Below are positions 1 to 8,673 of a stretch of 64,000 nt of DNA, piece after piece. The position numbers were made by a program, and so were the translations under genes. Source of the DNA: Streptomyces acidiscabies (GTDB lineage Bacteria > Actinomycetota > Actinomycetes > Streptomycetales > Streptomycetaceae); the NCBI RefSeq assembly GCF_020010905.1, contig NZ_JAGJBY010000001.1:1880001-1944000 (forward strand), read 5' to 3'. The notes under the pieces are model-generated. The model was not told the origin of the DNA and did not search any database. It was given only the letters and a program-made list of their open reading frames with translations. How positions within the stretch are numbered: the first letter of the stretch is position 1; each line of letters opens with the position of its first letter.

Positions 1-53
1 CCGCGAGGGCGCGGGCGTCCAGCGCCTTGGCCGGGACGTCGGGTCCGCGCAGC

Positions 54-995
54 TCAGCGAGCTGGTGCCGGAGCGCCGTCCCCCGCGTCCGCGGAGGAGG
101 CACTCGGCTCGGCTCGGGAGTCGCGGGGCCGGGAGAAGTGCTCACCCGTCGAAGTCTGGCATCCGCCACTGACAATCGGGGTCCGTGAGGCTGCCGGGAC
201 GGCTGCGACATGCGCCTTGACCGGCAGGAAACGGGACTTGAGCCGGTCGGCGCCACGCATCACGAACGGCGTCAGCAGCAGCCCGACGCCCATCACGGCG
301 GCCCCCGCGACCGCGTCGAGGAAGTAGTGGTTCGCCGTGCCCATGACCACGATCGTCGTGATCAGCGGGTAGGCGACGCCGGCCGCCTTCGTCCAGCGCG
401 ACCCGCCGAACCGCCACAGCATCACCCCGCACCACAGCGCCCAGCCCACGTGCAGGCTCGGCATCGCCGCGTACTGGTTCGTCATGCCGCCGAGCCCGCG
501 CGGGGCGCTCGCCTCGCCGCCCCACCAGCCGTACGAGCTGTACTGCGCCATCGTGTCCACGAAACCGTGCCCCGCGTCCAGCAGCCGGGGCGGGCAGGTC
601 GGCAGCAGCGTGAAGCCGATCAGGCCCATGAACGTGGACGTCATCAGCCACGTGCGCGCCGCGCGGTAGCGCACCGTGCGCGAGCGGAACAGCCAGATCA
701 AGATCACCGGGGTCACCACGTAGTGCAGCGACGCGTACCAGAAGTCCGCCGGGACGCCGAGCCACGCCTCGCGCGTGAACAGCCGGTTCAGCGGGTGCTC
801 CGCGTTGATGTGCAGCGCCTTCTCGACTCTGAGGAGCGTCAGGCCGTGGTCCACGGCCGTCGACACGTCCCCGCGCGCCAGGAGGCGGCCCGCCGAGTAG
901 CACGCGTACACCAGCACGATCAGCGGCAGCTCCGTCCACCAGCGCAGCCGTCCCGGGGGAGCCTCCTGGGTGCCCGGTGTCTTGGTCTTCGGCAT
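54..995 (-). CDS. PAP2-family membrane phosphatase
   Basis: 313-aa integral membrane protein of the PAP2 (type 2 phosphatidic acid phosphatase) superfamily. Several hydrophobic spans are visible, and the family motifs are present as PSLHVGW near residue 178 (the PSGH-like motif) and NHYFLD near residue 222 (the His/Asp motif). It would dephosphorylate a lipid phosphate or transfer a headgroup at the membrane. The exact substrate cannot be told; this subgroup is often labelled inositol phosphorylceramide synthase-like. The ATG start is preceded by a good AGGGGAGG ribosome site. The C-terminal 50 residues are polar, Ser/Ala/Pro-rich and look unstructured. It is transcribed divergently from the histidine phosphatase to its right. 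Confidence 0.85.
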   Translation of the reverse strand: MPKTKTPGTQEAPPGRLRWWTELPLIVLVYACYSAGRLLARGDVSTAVDHGLTLLRVEKALHINAEHPLNRLFTREAWLGVPADFWYASLHYVVTPVILIWLFRSRTVRYRAARTWLMTSTFMGLIGFTLLPTCPPRLLDAGHGFVDTMAQYSSYGWWGGEASAPRGLGGMTNQYAAMPSLHVGWALWCGVMLWRFGGSRWTKAAGVAYPLITTIVVMGTANHYFLDAVAGAAVMGVGLLLTPFVMRGADRLKSRFLPVKAHVAAVPAASRTPIVSGGCQTSTGEHFSRPRDSRAEPSASSADAGDGAPAPAR

Positions 996-1184
996 CCGAT
1001 CGCCTCCCCTTCCGATTCGTGGTGGACATGCCGTGCGGACGTGTCACTTTACGGCGTATGTGCGCGCCCGGACCGGGCGCCCTCGGCCTGTGAAGACGTC
1101 GGGATCGCCCACCGGGTTGCCCTGATCCACGGTGCGCGATGATGGAGAAGTTCCGCTCCCGTTTTTCTCCCGGAAAGGTCCCTC

Positions 1185-1778
1185 ATGGCACCGCGCATCC
1201 TGCTGGCCCGGCACGGACAGACCGCCTGGTCGCTGTCCGGGAAGCACACCGGCAGGACCGACGTCCCCCTCCTGGAGGAGGGCCGCCGGGGCGCCAAGCT
1301 GCTCGGCGAACGGCTGCGCAGGATGCCCTACGACGGTCTCACGGGAGTGGAGGTCCGCACGAGTCCGCTGGCCCGCGCGCGCGAGACGTGCGACATCGCC
1401 GGGTTCGGGGAGCGCGCCACCGAGTGGGACACGCTCATGGAGTGGCACTACGGCGCGTACGAGGGGCTCACGCCCGCCGAGATCCAGGCCGTCCGCCCCG
1501 GGTGGCTCATCTGGCGCGACGGCGTGCCCGAGGGGGAGAGCGTCGCGGAGGTGACCTCGCGCGCGGACGACGTCGTCGCGTGGGCGCGCGAGGCCGACCG
1601 GGACGTCCTGGTCTTCGCCCACGGGCACATCCTTCGCTCCATAGGGGCCCGCTGGCTCGGCCTGCCGCTGGACTTCGCGGCCCGGATACGGCTCAACCCG
1701 ACCTCCCTGTCGGTACTGGGCTGGGCCTACGGACAGCCGGCGATCGAGAGCTGGAACGACCTGGGACACCTCTCGTAG
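1185..1778 (+). CDS. histidine phosphatase family protein (phosphoglycerate mutase-like)
   Basis: 197-aa cytoplasmic enzyme of the histidine phosphatase (RHG) clan. The signature [10 protein letters not shown] lies at residues 6-15, with His10 the expected phospho-acceptor. Later come the conserved Arg of [11 protein letters not shown], the acidic Glu of [10 protein letters not shown] and the second catalytic His of FAHGHILR. Length is normal for a stand-alone phosphatase of this type. Members act on small phosphorylated metabolites such as alpha-ribazole phosphate or sugar phosphates; nothing nearby identifies the substrate. The ATG is preceded by GGAAAGG. It converges on the NsdA-like regulator gene. 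Confidence 0.85.
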   Translation: MAPRILLARHGQTAWSLSGKHTGRTDVPLLEEGRRGAKLLGERLRRMPYDGLTGVEVRTSPLARARETCDIAGFGERATEWDTLMEWHYGAYEGLTPAEIQAVRPGWLIWRDGVPEGESVAEVTSRADDVVAWAREADRDVLVFAHGHILRSIGARWLGLPLDFAARIRLNPTSLSVLGWAYGQPAIESWNDLGHLS

Positions 1779-1781
1779 GTA

Positions 1782-1807
1782 CCCCGGGACCGCCCGGTCA
1801 TCCGGGG
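1782..1807. terminator. possible bidirectional terminator
   Basis: A GC-rich nested inverted repeat (CCCCGG at 1782-1787 paired with CCGGGG at 1802-1807, with a smaller ACCG/CGGT stem inside) lies between the converging histidine phosphatase and NsdA-like genes. There is no U-tract, as is common in Streptomyces. Confidence 0.45.
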
Positions 1808-1845
1808 CACCCGCGCGCGAGACGCCGCAAGCCCGCCCGCGCGGG

Positions 1846-3306
1846 TCACCGCCCCCTCTGGCGCGGCACCCGTCGCTCCAGGAACTCCGAGACGTCCGCC
1901 GTCCTGCGGTGCGGCAGCAGCACGCGCGCGGTGTCGCCCAGCATCCCCCGGATCCGGGACGACTGGACGTGGCCCAGCAGCTCCAGGACGCGCAGGCCCG
2001 CGCGCGCGGCCTCGTCGGGACGGCCGTCGCGCGCGAGGTCGTCGGCCAGCTCGGCCGTGTACAGCGCCATGTTGCGGCTGAAGTCGGGGTCCTGGAGGTC
2101 GGCGGCGTCGCTCGCCCGGCGCGCGGCCCGCGACCAGTGGCCCAGGGCGGACCAGCACTGCGCCTCCAGGCTCGCCAGCTCCGCCTCCCCGTAGAAGCTC
2201 ATCCACTCGGGGTCGGCGTCCGAGGGGCCTCGCTCGTACAGGGCGTGCGCGCGTGTGAGCGCCTGGGTGCAGCCGGTAGGGTCCCCGAGCCCGGCCCAGC
2301 CGCCTGCCTCCCTGAGGGACAGCAGCGACAGCAGCCGGTCGGAGCCCAGCGGGCGCGCGACACGCTGGGCGGCCTGTGCCGCGCGCACCGCCTCGCGCGG
2401 GCGCCCCGCGTCGCGCGACAGGAACGCCGTGTTGCAGAAGGCGTGCGCCTCCAGCGCGCGGTCGCCGGTCATCCGGGCGGTCGCCAGCGCCTCCGCGTAG
2501 TGCGAGCGGGCCTCCTCGTACCGCCCGGAGTCGTGGGCCAGCCAGCCCACCGAGATCGCCAGTTCCCCGGCGCCGGAGTACAGCCGGTCCGCCGTCGTGC
2601 GGCGGGTCGTGCCGGCGTCCAGCAGCGCGTACGCGGCGCGCAGCGGCTCGGCGGCACGCCGGTACAGGCTGTCCGCGCCGTGCCGGTCGTCCAGCAGGCG
2701 GATTCTGCGGACCGCTTCCTCCAGGGCGCCCGCCTCGCCCGCCCCGGCGCGGCGCGGGGGCCGTCCGGAGGCGTACGCGTCGGTGGCGAGGCCCAGGGAG
2801 CCCAGCGAGACGGCCGCCACGGTGGCGCCCCCGCCGGTCATGAATGCGCGACGCAGCACGTCGCTCTCCTCGTGGTCGTGGTGCGTGTCGTACGGGTCCT
2901 GCGTGTCATACGAATGACCCGCCGCGCGCGGTTCATCCGCCCCCCGCGCGGACGCGGTGGTGTGTACGGGGCTCGGGATGCGCGCGCGGGGCGCGTTGTC
3001 CGGATCGCGCGCTGCGCGCCCGCGTACGGACGCGCGGGGGGCGAAGCCCAGGTCGGTGAGCGTGCGACCGGGGAACATGTGCAGGAACACCCGTTCGTAC
3101 GCGTAGTTGGGGCAGCGGATCTCGCCCGCCTCGACCCGCCCGATGTAACGCGCGTCACAGCTGACCCGCTCTCCGATCTCCCGCGCGGCGCGCCGCACCA
3201 GGGCGGCGAACTCGGCGGGCGAGCGCTGTCCGCGCAGGCGCCGGAAGGCGTGGTTGGGGTGTGCGGGCCGGTCGGGACGGGGTGGGGTCACCGTTGACGA
3301 CGCCAT
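1846..3306 (-). CDS. NsdA-like TPR-containing transcriptional regulator
   Basis: 486-aa protein with an N-terminal helix-turn-helix-like segment (about residues 15-80, containing IGERVSCDARYIGRVEAGE) followed by low-complexity sequence and then a long alpha-helical region (about 200-480) with tetratricopeptide-like repeats rich in Ala, Leu and Arg. This is the architecture of NsdA/NsdB, Streptomyces proteins known as negative regulators of sporulation and antibiotic production; the specific match is my recognition, not a search. The start at 3306 was chosen because GAGAGGA lies eight bases upstream; the frame stays open to 3447 but lacks a better site there. A small gene is divergent from it across a 284-bp gap, as is usual for such regulators. 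Confidence 0.7.
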   Translation of the reverse strand: MASSTVTPPRPDRPAHPNHAFRRLRGQRSPAEFAALVRRAAREIGERVSCDARYIGRVEAGEIRCPNYAYERVFLHMFPGRTLTDLGFAPRASVRGRAARDPDNAPRARIPSPVHTTASARGADEPRAAGHSYDTQDPYDTHHDHEESDVLRRAFMTGGGATVAAVSLGSLGLATDAYASGRPPRRAGAGEAGALEEAVRRIRLLDDRHGADSLYRRAAEPLRAAYALLDAGTTRRTTADRLYSGAGELAISVGWLAHDSGRYEEARSHYAEALATARMTGDRALEAHAFCNTAFLSRDAGRPREAVRAAQAAQRVARPLGSDRLLSLLSLREAGGWAGLGDPTGCTQALTRAHALYERGPSDADPEWMSFYGEAELASLEAQCWSALGHWSRAARRASDAADLQDPDFSRNMALYTAELADDLARDGRPDEAARAGLRVLELLGHVQSSRIRGMLGDTARVLLPHRRTADVSEFLERRVPRQRGR

Positions 3307-3590
3307 GGCCGGGTCCTCTCGTGCGAACCGTCGAACCATGCCGGTTCCAGGGAGAATTGGCCGAGTAAAGCCCTGTATCAGGCAGTAACGGCCGTATCCA
3401 ACTGTTTCCGGCGGGCAAGAACGTACCTGCTGTTCCGGGGTCGCCACACAGGATTTGGCTACAAACCGGATATCTCATGCGTGATCTGCCATGAAGTGCC
3501 ATCCTTTGCGGCTGACTTCCGCCGTAGCCGTTGACGCGGTGGCGCGTTGAACGCTGTGGACTGCAATCGGGCTGCGCGGTGGAGGCCGGC

Positions 3591-3980
3591 ATGGAGACCA
3601 GCCAGAGCAACGAACCCTGTACGACGCCGTCGCCGGCGCCGTGCGATCTCGTGACGGTGCCGACACGGCAGGGCCTGGAGGCGGTCGACATCCTCCGCCG
3701 CGGCGCCTGCGACGCGGTCGGCCCCGTCCTGCACGACGACGACGGCCGCACCCTCGGCTTCCTCGTCCCGCCCGGCACGGCGGCGGCCTGGGACGTCCCG
3801 GGCAGCACCTGCACGGAGACGGACGGCCGGGGCCTGCGCCTCGCCCCCGAACCCCCCGTGGAGGGCTCCGACTGGCTCCTGCCACCGGGCGACACGGACC
3901 TCGCGACGGACCCGGCGCAGCTGCGCCGGGCCCTGGGGGAGGCGGCGCGGCTCATCGAGGCGGCGGACAGCTGCCGGTGA
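3591..3980 (+). CDS. small hypothetical protein divergent from the NsdA-like regulator
   Basis: 129-aa acidic soluble protein without signal peptide or membrane segment. ATG at 3591 has GGAGG immediately upstream. The sequence has a short Ser/Pro-rich start and then a compact domain ending in an Ala/Leu/Arg helix. It resembles the small partner genes often found beside Xre/TPR-type regulators in Streptomyces, so it may act together with the NsdA-like protein; that is inference from position. No enzymatic motif is seen. Confidence 0.65.
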   Translation: METSQSNEPCTTPSPAPCDLVTVPTRQGLEAVDILRRGACDAVGPVLHDDDGRTLGFLVPPGTAAAWDVPGSTCTETDGRGLRLAPEPPVEGSDWLLPPGDTDLATDPAQLRRALGEAARLIEAADSCR

Positions 3981-4101
3981 ACGGCCACTGGGGGAGGGGA
4001 AACGGTCCTTCAGGAGGTGCTCAGCCCTTCCCGGCGCAGGGTTATCCACAGGCCGGCCGCTGTCAGCGGCACGTGTCGGCCCTGGCTGCGAGGATGGGGG
4101 C

Positions 4102-4965
4102 ATGGCGAAGGGCAAGGGTGGCAGGCGGGCAGACGCCGAGGGCGTGGCCGAGGAGGTCGACGGCGGGACGGCGCGGCTCGTGCCCGACCGGGACCGCACG
4201 CGGGCGTGGACGCTGCTCATCGACGGGGCACCGCAGTCGCACGTGGACCTCGACGATCCGCGGTTCCTGTCGTTCGAGTACCAGCGCCGGCTCGGGCACG
4301 TCATCGACCTCGTCGCACCGCCGGGGAAGCCGATCCAGGCCGTGCACCTCGGCGGCGGCGGGCTCACGCTCGCGCGGTACGTCGCCGCGACGCGCCCCCG
4401 CTCCACCCAGCAGGTCGTCGAGCGGGACGCGCGCCTCGTCCAGCTCGTCCGCAGGGAACTCCCGCTGGACCCGGCGGCCCGGATCCGGATCCGCTCGGCC
4501 GACGCGCGCGAGGGGCTCGCGAAGGTCCCCGACGGCTGGGCGGACCTCGTGATCGCCGACGTCTTCAGCGGCGCGCGGACCCCGGCCCACCTGACGTCGA
4601 CGGAGTTCCTGGACGAGGTCCGCCGCACGCTGCGCCCGGGCGCGGTCTACGCCGCGAACGTGGCCGACGGCCCGCCCCTGACGCACCTCCGCGCCCAGAT
4701 AGCCACGGCGGCCTCCCGCTTCCCCCACCTCGCCCTCCTGGCGGACCCCACGGTCCTGCGAGGCAAACGCTTCGGCAACGCGATCCTCACGGCGTCCGAC
4801 ACCCCCCTCCCCCTCCCCGAACTGACCCGCCGCGCCGCCACGGACCCCCACCCCGTCCGCATCGAACACGGCCGCCCCCTCACCGACTTCACCGGCGGAG
4901 CCACCCCGATCACCGACGCCTCGGCGACCCCGTCCCCGGCCCCACCGGAGTCGGTGTTCCGCTGA
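4102..4965 (+). CDS. spermidine synthase-like methyltransferase-fold protein
   Basis: 287-aa protein with the spermidine synthase/class I methyltransferase fold. The nucleotide-binding loop HLGGGGLTLARY is at about residues 75-86, the acidic residue after beta-2 is in VVERDARL, and the motif LVIADVFSGA near 150 corresponds to the catalytic Asp region. It lacks the upstream membrane domain of fused spermidine synthases. Whether it makes a polyamine is unclear, since many actinobacterial members have unknown substrates. The C-terminal 60 residues are Pro/Thr-rich. It stands alone and converges on bglC. Confidence 0.75.
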   Translation: MAKGKGGRRADAEGVAEEVDGGTARLVPDRDRTRAWTLLIDGAPQSHVDLDDPRFLSFEYQRRLGHVIDLVAPPGKPIQAVHLGGGGLTLARYVAATRPRSTQQVVERDARLVQLVRRELPLDPAARIRIRSADAREGLAKVPDGWADLVIADVFSGARTPAHLTSTEFLDEVRRTLRPGAVYAANVADGPPLTHLRAQIATAASRFPHLALLADPTVLRGKRFGNAILTASDTPLPLPELTRRAATDPHPVRIEHGRPLTDFTGGATPITDASATPSPAPPESVFR

Positions 4966-5041
4966 CGCCCCCGCGGCCGGCGCCGAGCACACGGACGGGG
5001 CACGGCACGTCCCCTCCCCGTGCCGCACCCCGCGTACGTGT

Positions 5042-5069
5042 AGTACCTCCGAGTTACCCCCGAGGTACT
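5042..5069. terminator. hairpin between spermidine synthase-like gene and bglC
   Basis: Perfect 8-bp inverted repeat AGTACCTC / GAGGTACT (5042-5049 and 5062-5069) in the convergent gap. The right arm overlaps the bglC stop codon at 5068-5070. Confidence 0.45.
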
Positions 5070-6501
5070 AGGCCTCGCCCCCCGCCTCCCCCGGCAGCAC
5101 CCCGGTCCGGGCCACCTGCCCGTACCACAGCGCACTCGACTTCGGCGTCCTGGCCAGCGTCGCGTAGTCCACGTACACCGCCCCGAACCGCTTCCCGTAC
5201 CCGTAGGACCACTCGAAGTTGTCGAGCAGCGACCACAGGTAGTACCCGCGGACGTCCGCCCCGTCCGCGAGGGCGTGGCGGACGGCGGCGAGGTGGGCGT
5301 GGAGGTAGGCGATCCGCTCGGGATCGTGGACGCGCCCGTCGGGGTCGGGCTTGTCGTCGTAGGCGGCGCCGTTCTCGGTGATGTAGAGGGGGAGCCCGGG
5401 CGCCTCGCGGGTGTACCGCATGATCAGCTCGTGGAGCCCGGTCGCGTCGATGGTCCACCCCATCTCCGTACGCTCGCCCGGGGTCTGGTGGAAGGCGACG
5501 TCGTCGGCGGCGGGCCAGGGCGTGTGCTCACTGGCCCCGTGCCCGTCGGCCCGCCGCGCCTTCGTCGGCGCCCCGCCCGCCGAAACCAGCGTCGGGGAGT
5601 AGTAGTTGAGCCCGAGCGCGTCCAACGACTGGTTCGCGGTGCGCAGATCGCCGTGCTGGACGAAGGACCAGTCGGTGACGGACGAGGTCGCCGCCAGCAG
5701 GCTCTCCGGGTACGCGCCGTGCAGGATCGGCCCGTGGAAGATCCCGTTCGCGAGGTCGTCGATCTTGCGGACGGCCGCGAGGTCGGCGGGATCCTGCGAA
5801 AGGGGCCGCAGGACATGGGAGTTGAGGCTGAGCGCCACCGAGTTGCGGGCCGGCATCACCGACCGCAGCGCCGAAGTGGCAAGACCATGGCCGAGGTTGA
5901 GATGGTGGGCGGCCTTCAGCGCGGCGGCCGGGTCGGTCCGCCCGGGCGCGTGCACCCCGGATCCGTACCCCAGAAAGGCGCTGCACCAGGGCTCGTTGAG
6001 GGTGATCCAGTGCTCCACCCGGTCCCCGAGCGCCTCGCCGACGATCTGCGCGTACTCCGCGAACCGCAGCGCCGTGTCCCGCGCCGGCCAGCCCCCCGCG
6101 TCCTCCAGCTCCTGCGGCAGGTCCCAGTGGTAGAGCGTGAGCGCCGGTTTGATCCCGGCCGCGAGCAGCTCGTCCACGAGCCGCCGGTAGAAGTCGAGGC
6201 CGACCTGGACGGCGGGCCCGCGCCCGGTGGGCTGCACCCGCGACCAGGAGACGGAGAAGCGGTAGGCGGTCAGGCCCATGTCCGCCATCAGCGCCACGTC
6301 GTCGCGGTAGCGGTGGTAGTGGTCGACAGCGATGTCACCGGTCTCACCACCGGCGGTCTTCCCCGGCGTACGGCTGAAGGTGTCCCAGATCGACGGGGTA
6401 CGGCCGCCTTCCCGTACCGCCCCCTCGATCTGGTACGCGGAGGTGGCGGCGCCCCAGAGGAAGGTGGAGGGGAAGGAGACGGGCGTAATGGGCTCAGACA
6501 T
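5068..6501 (-). CDS. bglC: GH1 beta-glucosidase of the cellobiose locus
   Basis: 477-aa glycoside hydrolase family 1 enzyme, full length. The acid/base Glu is in TLNEPW (about residue 168) and the nucleophile Glu in YITENG (about residue 375). There is no signal peptide, so it acts in the cytoplasm and hydrolyses cellobiose and short cello-oligosaccharides brought in by CebEFG to glucose. It lies downstream of cebEFG on the same strand after a gap of about 235 bases, as in known Streptomyces ceb-bglC loci. A near-perfect CebR palindrome sits directly at its start codon and ribosome site, so it is probably controlled by CebR separately from cebEFG. Confidence 0.93.
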   Translation of the reverse strand: MSEPITPVSFPSTFLWGAATSAYQIEGAVREGGRTPSIWDTFSRTPGKTAGGETGDIAVDHYHRYRDDVALMADMGLTAYRFSVSWSRVQPTGRGPAVQVGLDFYRRLVDELLAAGIKPALTLYHWDLPQELEDAGGWPARDTALRFAEYAQIVGEALGDRVEHWITLNEPWCSAFLGYGSGVHAPGRTDPAAALKAAHHLNLGHGLATSALRSVMPARNSVALSLNSHVLRPLSQDPADLAAVRKIDDLANGIFHGPILHGAYPESLLAATSSVTDWSFVQHGDLRTANQSLDALGLNYYSPTLVSAGGAPTKARRADGHGASEHTPWPAADDVAFHQTPGERTEMGWTIDATGLHELIMRYTREAPGLPLYITENGAAYDDKPDPDGRVHDPERIAYLHAHLAAVRHALADGADVRGYYLWSLLDNFEWSYGYGKRFGAVYVDYATLARTPKSSALWYGQVARTGVLPGEAGGEA

Positions 6502-6514
6502 GGAAGCGCTCCCA
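6501..6514 (-). promoter_or_regulatory. CebR-type operator overlapping the bglC start
   Basis: TGGAAGCGCTCCCA differs by one base from the CebR palindrome TGGGAGCGCTCCCA. It touches the A of the bglC ATG, and on the minus strand its GGGAGCG also forms the ribosome-binding site. Confidence 0.8.
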
Positions 6515-6735
6515 TAGGTGGTCGTCGAGACCGACGGAGAGTGGAGGGGGGATGGTGGGGGTGAGCCTGCGGAGAGTCGTGCCGGGAGACTGAAGTGGGG
6601 GACGGACGAGGAGAGTTGAGCGGATGACGGTCAGGAGGCCGACGAGCGGGGGGAGTTGGCCGTATCCGGATCAGTGGAAAATACCCGCCGCCGACTCGGA
6701 GATTCCGGCCAACTCCCTCAACTCCCGCTCCTCGC

Positions 6736-7644
6736 TCAGCCCTTGACCGCCCCCTGCATGATCCCGCCCACGATCTGCTTGCCGAAGATGGCGAAGACGA
6801 TCAGGAGGGGAACCGTGCCGAGGAAGGCGCCGGCCATGATGAGGGACTGGTCGGGGGTGTAGCCGCGGCCGAGTCCGGCCAGCGCGACCTGGACCGTCGG
6901 GTTGCCGGTCTGGCTCAGCACGAGGAACGGCCACAGGAAGTCGTTCCAGGACTGGACGAACGTCAGCATGCCGAGGACGGCCATCGCCGGCCGCGCGGCG
7001 GGGAACACGACGTGCCAGATGATCCGCCAGCTGCTCGCGCCGTCCACCCGGGCCGCCTCGATGAGTTCGTCGGGCAACGCCTGGATCAGGTACTGCCGCA
7101 TGAAGAACACCCCGAACGCGCTCACCAGCGACGGCAGGATGACGGACTGGAGCTGGTCGGTCCACTCCAGCTTCGCGACCATCATGTACAGCGGGATGAT
7201 GCTGAGCTGCGGCGGCACCATCATCGTCCCGATGACGATCAGCATCATCGCGCCCCGCCCCCGGAACCGGAGTTTGGCGAACGCGAACCCGGCGATGGTC
7301 GACAGGATCACGATGGTGATCGATGAAGTCCCGGCCACGATCGTGGTGTTGAAGAACGCCTTGCCGAGATTGGCGTCCCCCCACGCCTTGTCGAGGTTCG
7401 TGAAGAGGTTGGAGCCGAACCAGAACGGGGGAGGCGTCTGGGCCAGCCGGTTGGTGTCGCGCGAGGCCGCGACCGCCGTCCAGATCAGCGGGGCCAGCGA
7501 GCCGAACGTGAACAGCCCGAGGATGATGTAGGCGATCGGGCCGGCGTACAACTGCCCTCCCGCGCGGCCCGACTTGGCGAGGCGGCGGCGCGTGGGCCTG
7601 GGTGCCGTCTCCTCCGGGACGGGCTTGGGCAACGTCGTCGTCAC
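6736..7644 (-). CDS. cebG: cello-oligosaccharide ABC transporter permease CebG
   Basis: 302-aa inner-membrane permease of the MalG type with six predicted membrane helices and the cytoplasmic EAA loop LIEAARVDGASSWRII near residue 205, where the ATPase docks. It pairs with CebF and CebE to import cellobiose/cellotriose. The start chosen is the GTG at 7644, which has AGGAG seven bases upstream; a GTG seven codons earlier would overlap cebF. No ATPase gene is present: Streptomyces ceb systems are known to use the shared ATPase MsiK encoded elsewhere. Confidence 0.9.
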   Translation of the reverse strand: MTTTLPKPVPEETAPRPTRRRLAKSGRAGGQLYAGPIAYIILGLFTFGSLAPLIWTAVAASRDTNRLAQTPPPFWFGSNLFTNLDKAWGDANLGKAFFNTTIVAGTSSITIVILSTIAGFAFAKLRFRGRGAMMLIVIGTMMVPPQLSIIPLYMMVAKLEWTDQLQSVILPSLVSAFGVFFMRQYLIQALPDELIEAARVDGASSWRIIWHVVFPAARPAMAVLGMLTFVQSWNDFLWPFLVLSQTGNPTVQVALAGLGRGYTPDQSLIMAGAFLGTVPLLIVFAIFGKQIVGGIMQGAVKG

Positions 7645-7654
7645 CGTCGTACTC

Positions 7655-8668
7655 CTAACTGCCACTGCTGGCGCGCAGGCGGCGCGAGATGACGTAGTTG
7701 ACGATGCCGATCACGATGAGGATCAGGAACATCGTCCAGGCGATCGCCGAGGCGCGGCCCAAGTGCTGGTTGACCCAGCCTTGTTCGTACAGATAGAGGC
7801 CGAGCGTCTGGAACTGGTGCTCCGCCCCGCCCGACGCGCCCTTGTTGGGGTCGAACAGCAAAGGCTCGCCGAAGACCTGGCTCGCGCCGATCGTGGAGAC
7901 GACGACCGTGAACAGGATCGTCGGCCGTAGCGACGGCAGCGTCACGTGGATGAACTGCTTCCAGCGGCTCGCGCCGTCCAACGCCGCTGATTCGTACAGA
8001 TCGTTGGGGATCGCCTGCATCGCGGCGAGGTAGATCAGCGCGTTGTAGCCGGTCCACCGCCAGATGATGATCGTCGAAACGGCGATCTGGGAGGGCCACT
8101 TGTCGCTCTGCCAGTCGACCTTGCCGAAACCCAGCAGATCCAGGCCCCAGTTGATCATCCCGTAGTCGTGGCCGAAGAGCAGCACGAAGACGAGCGAGGC
8201 GGCGGCGATGGACGTCGCGTACGGCGCGAGGATGACGACCCGGTAGAAAGTCGAGGCGCGCAGACGGTAGTTGAGGATGTGGGCGAGCCCCAGCGCCATC
8301 AGCAGCTGCGGGACGGTTGAGATGATGCCGATCGTCAGCGTGTTCTTCGCCGCGTTCCAGAAGAAGTCGTCGTCGAAGATCCGCGTGTAGTTGCGCAGCC
8401 CCACCCACTTCATGTCGGTGGGGGCCGTCAGCTCGACCTGGTGCAGCGAGGCCCAGCCGGTGTAGACCAGCGGGAACAGGCCGAAGGCCAGGAAGAGCAG
8501 GAAGAACGGCGAAACGAACGCGTACGGGCTCCACTTGAGGTCCCGCTGCCAGCGCCGCGAGAGCCGGGCCCGGTGCTTTCGATCCGCCTCGGAGGGCTCA
8601 CCGGGCTCGGGGCGGCCCGGGGCCGCGCCCCCCTTCGCGGGGGGCGCGGCGGTGTCATGACTGGCCAT
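7655..8668 (-). CDS. cebF: cello-oligosaccharide ABC transporter permease CebF
   Basis: 337-aa MalF-type permease. The N-terminal 50 residues are polar and basic, followed by six membrane helices. The EAA loop ESAALDGASRWKQF is near residue 230. Start at 8668 lies five bases after the cebE stop, so the two are translationally linked. It forms the transmembrane channel with CebG. Confidence 0.9.
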   Translation of the reverse strand: MASHDTAAPPAKGGAAPGRPEPGEPSEADRKHRARLSRRWQRDLKWSPYAFVSPFFLLFLAFGLFPLVYTGWASLHQVELTAPTDMKWVGLRNYTRIFDDDFFWNAAKNTLTIGIISTVPQLLMALGLAHILNYRLRASTFYRVVILAPYATSIAAASLVFVLLFGHDYGMINWGLDLLGFGKVDWQSDKWPSQIAVSTIIIWRWTGYNALIYLAAMQAIPNDLYESAALDGASRWKQFIHVTLPSLRPTILFTVVVSTIGASQVFGEPLLFDPNKGASGGAEHQFQTLGLYLYEQGWVNQHLGRASAIAWTMFLILIVIGIVNYVISRRLRASSGS

Positions 8669-8673
8669 GCGGG

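Noticed and set aside
4042..4050. TTATCCACA, identical to an E. coli DnaA box
   Set aside because: A single copy without neighbours or AT-rich region; not an origin. No dnaA/dnaN nearby.
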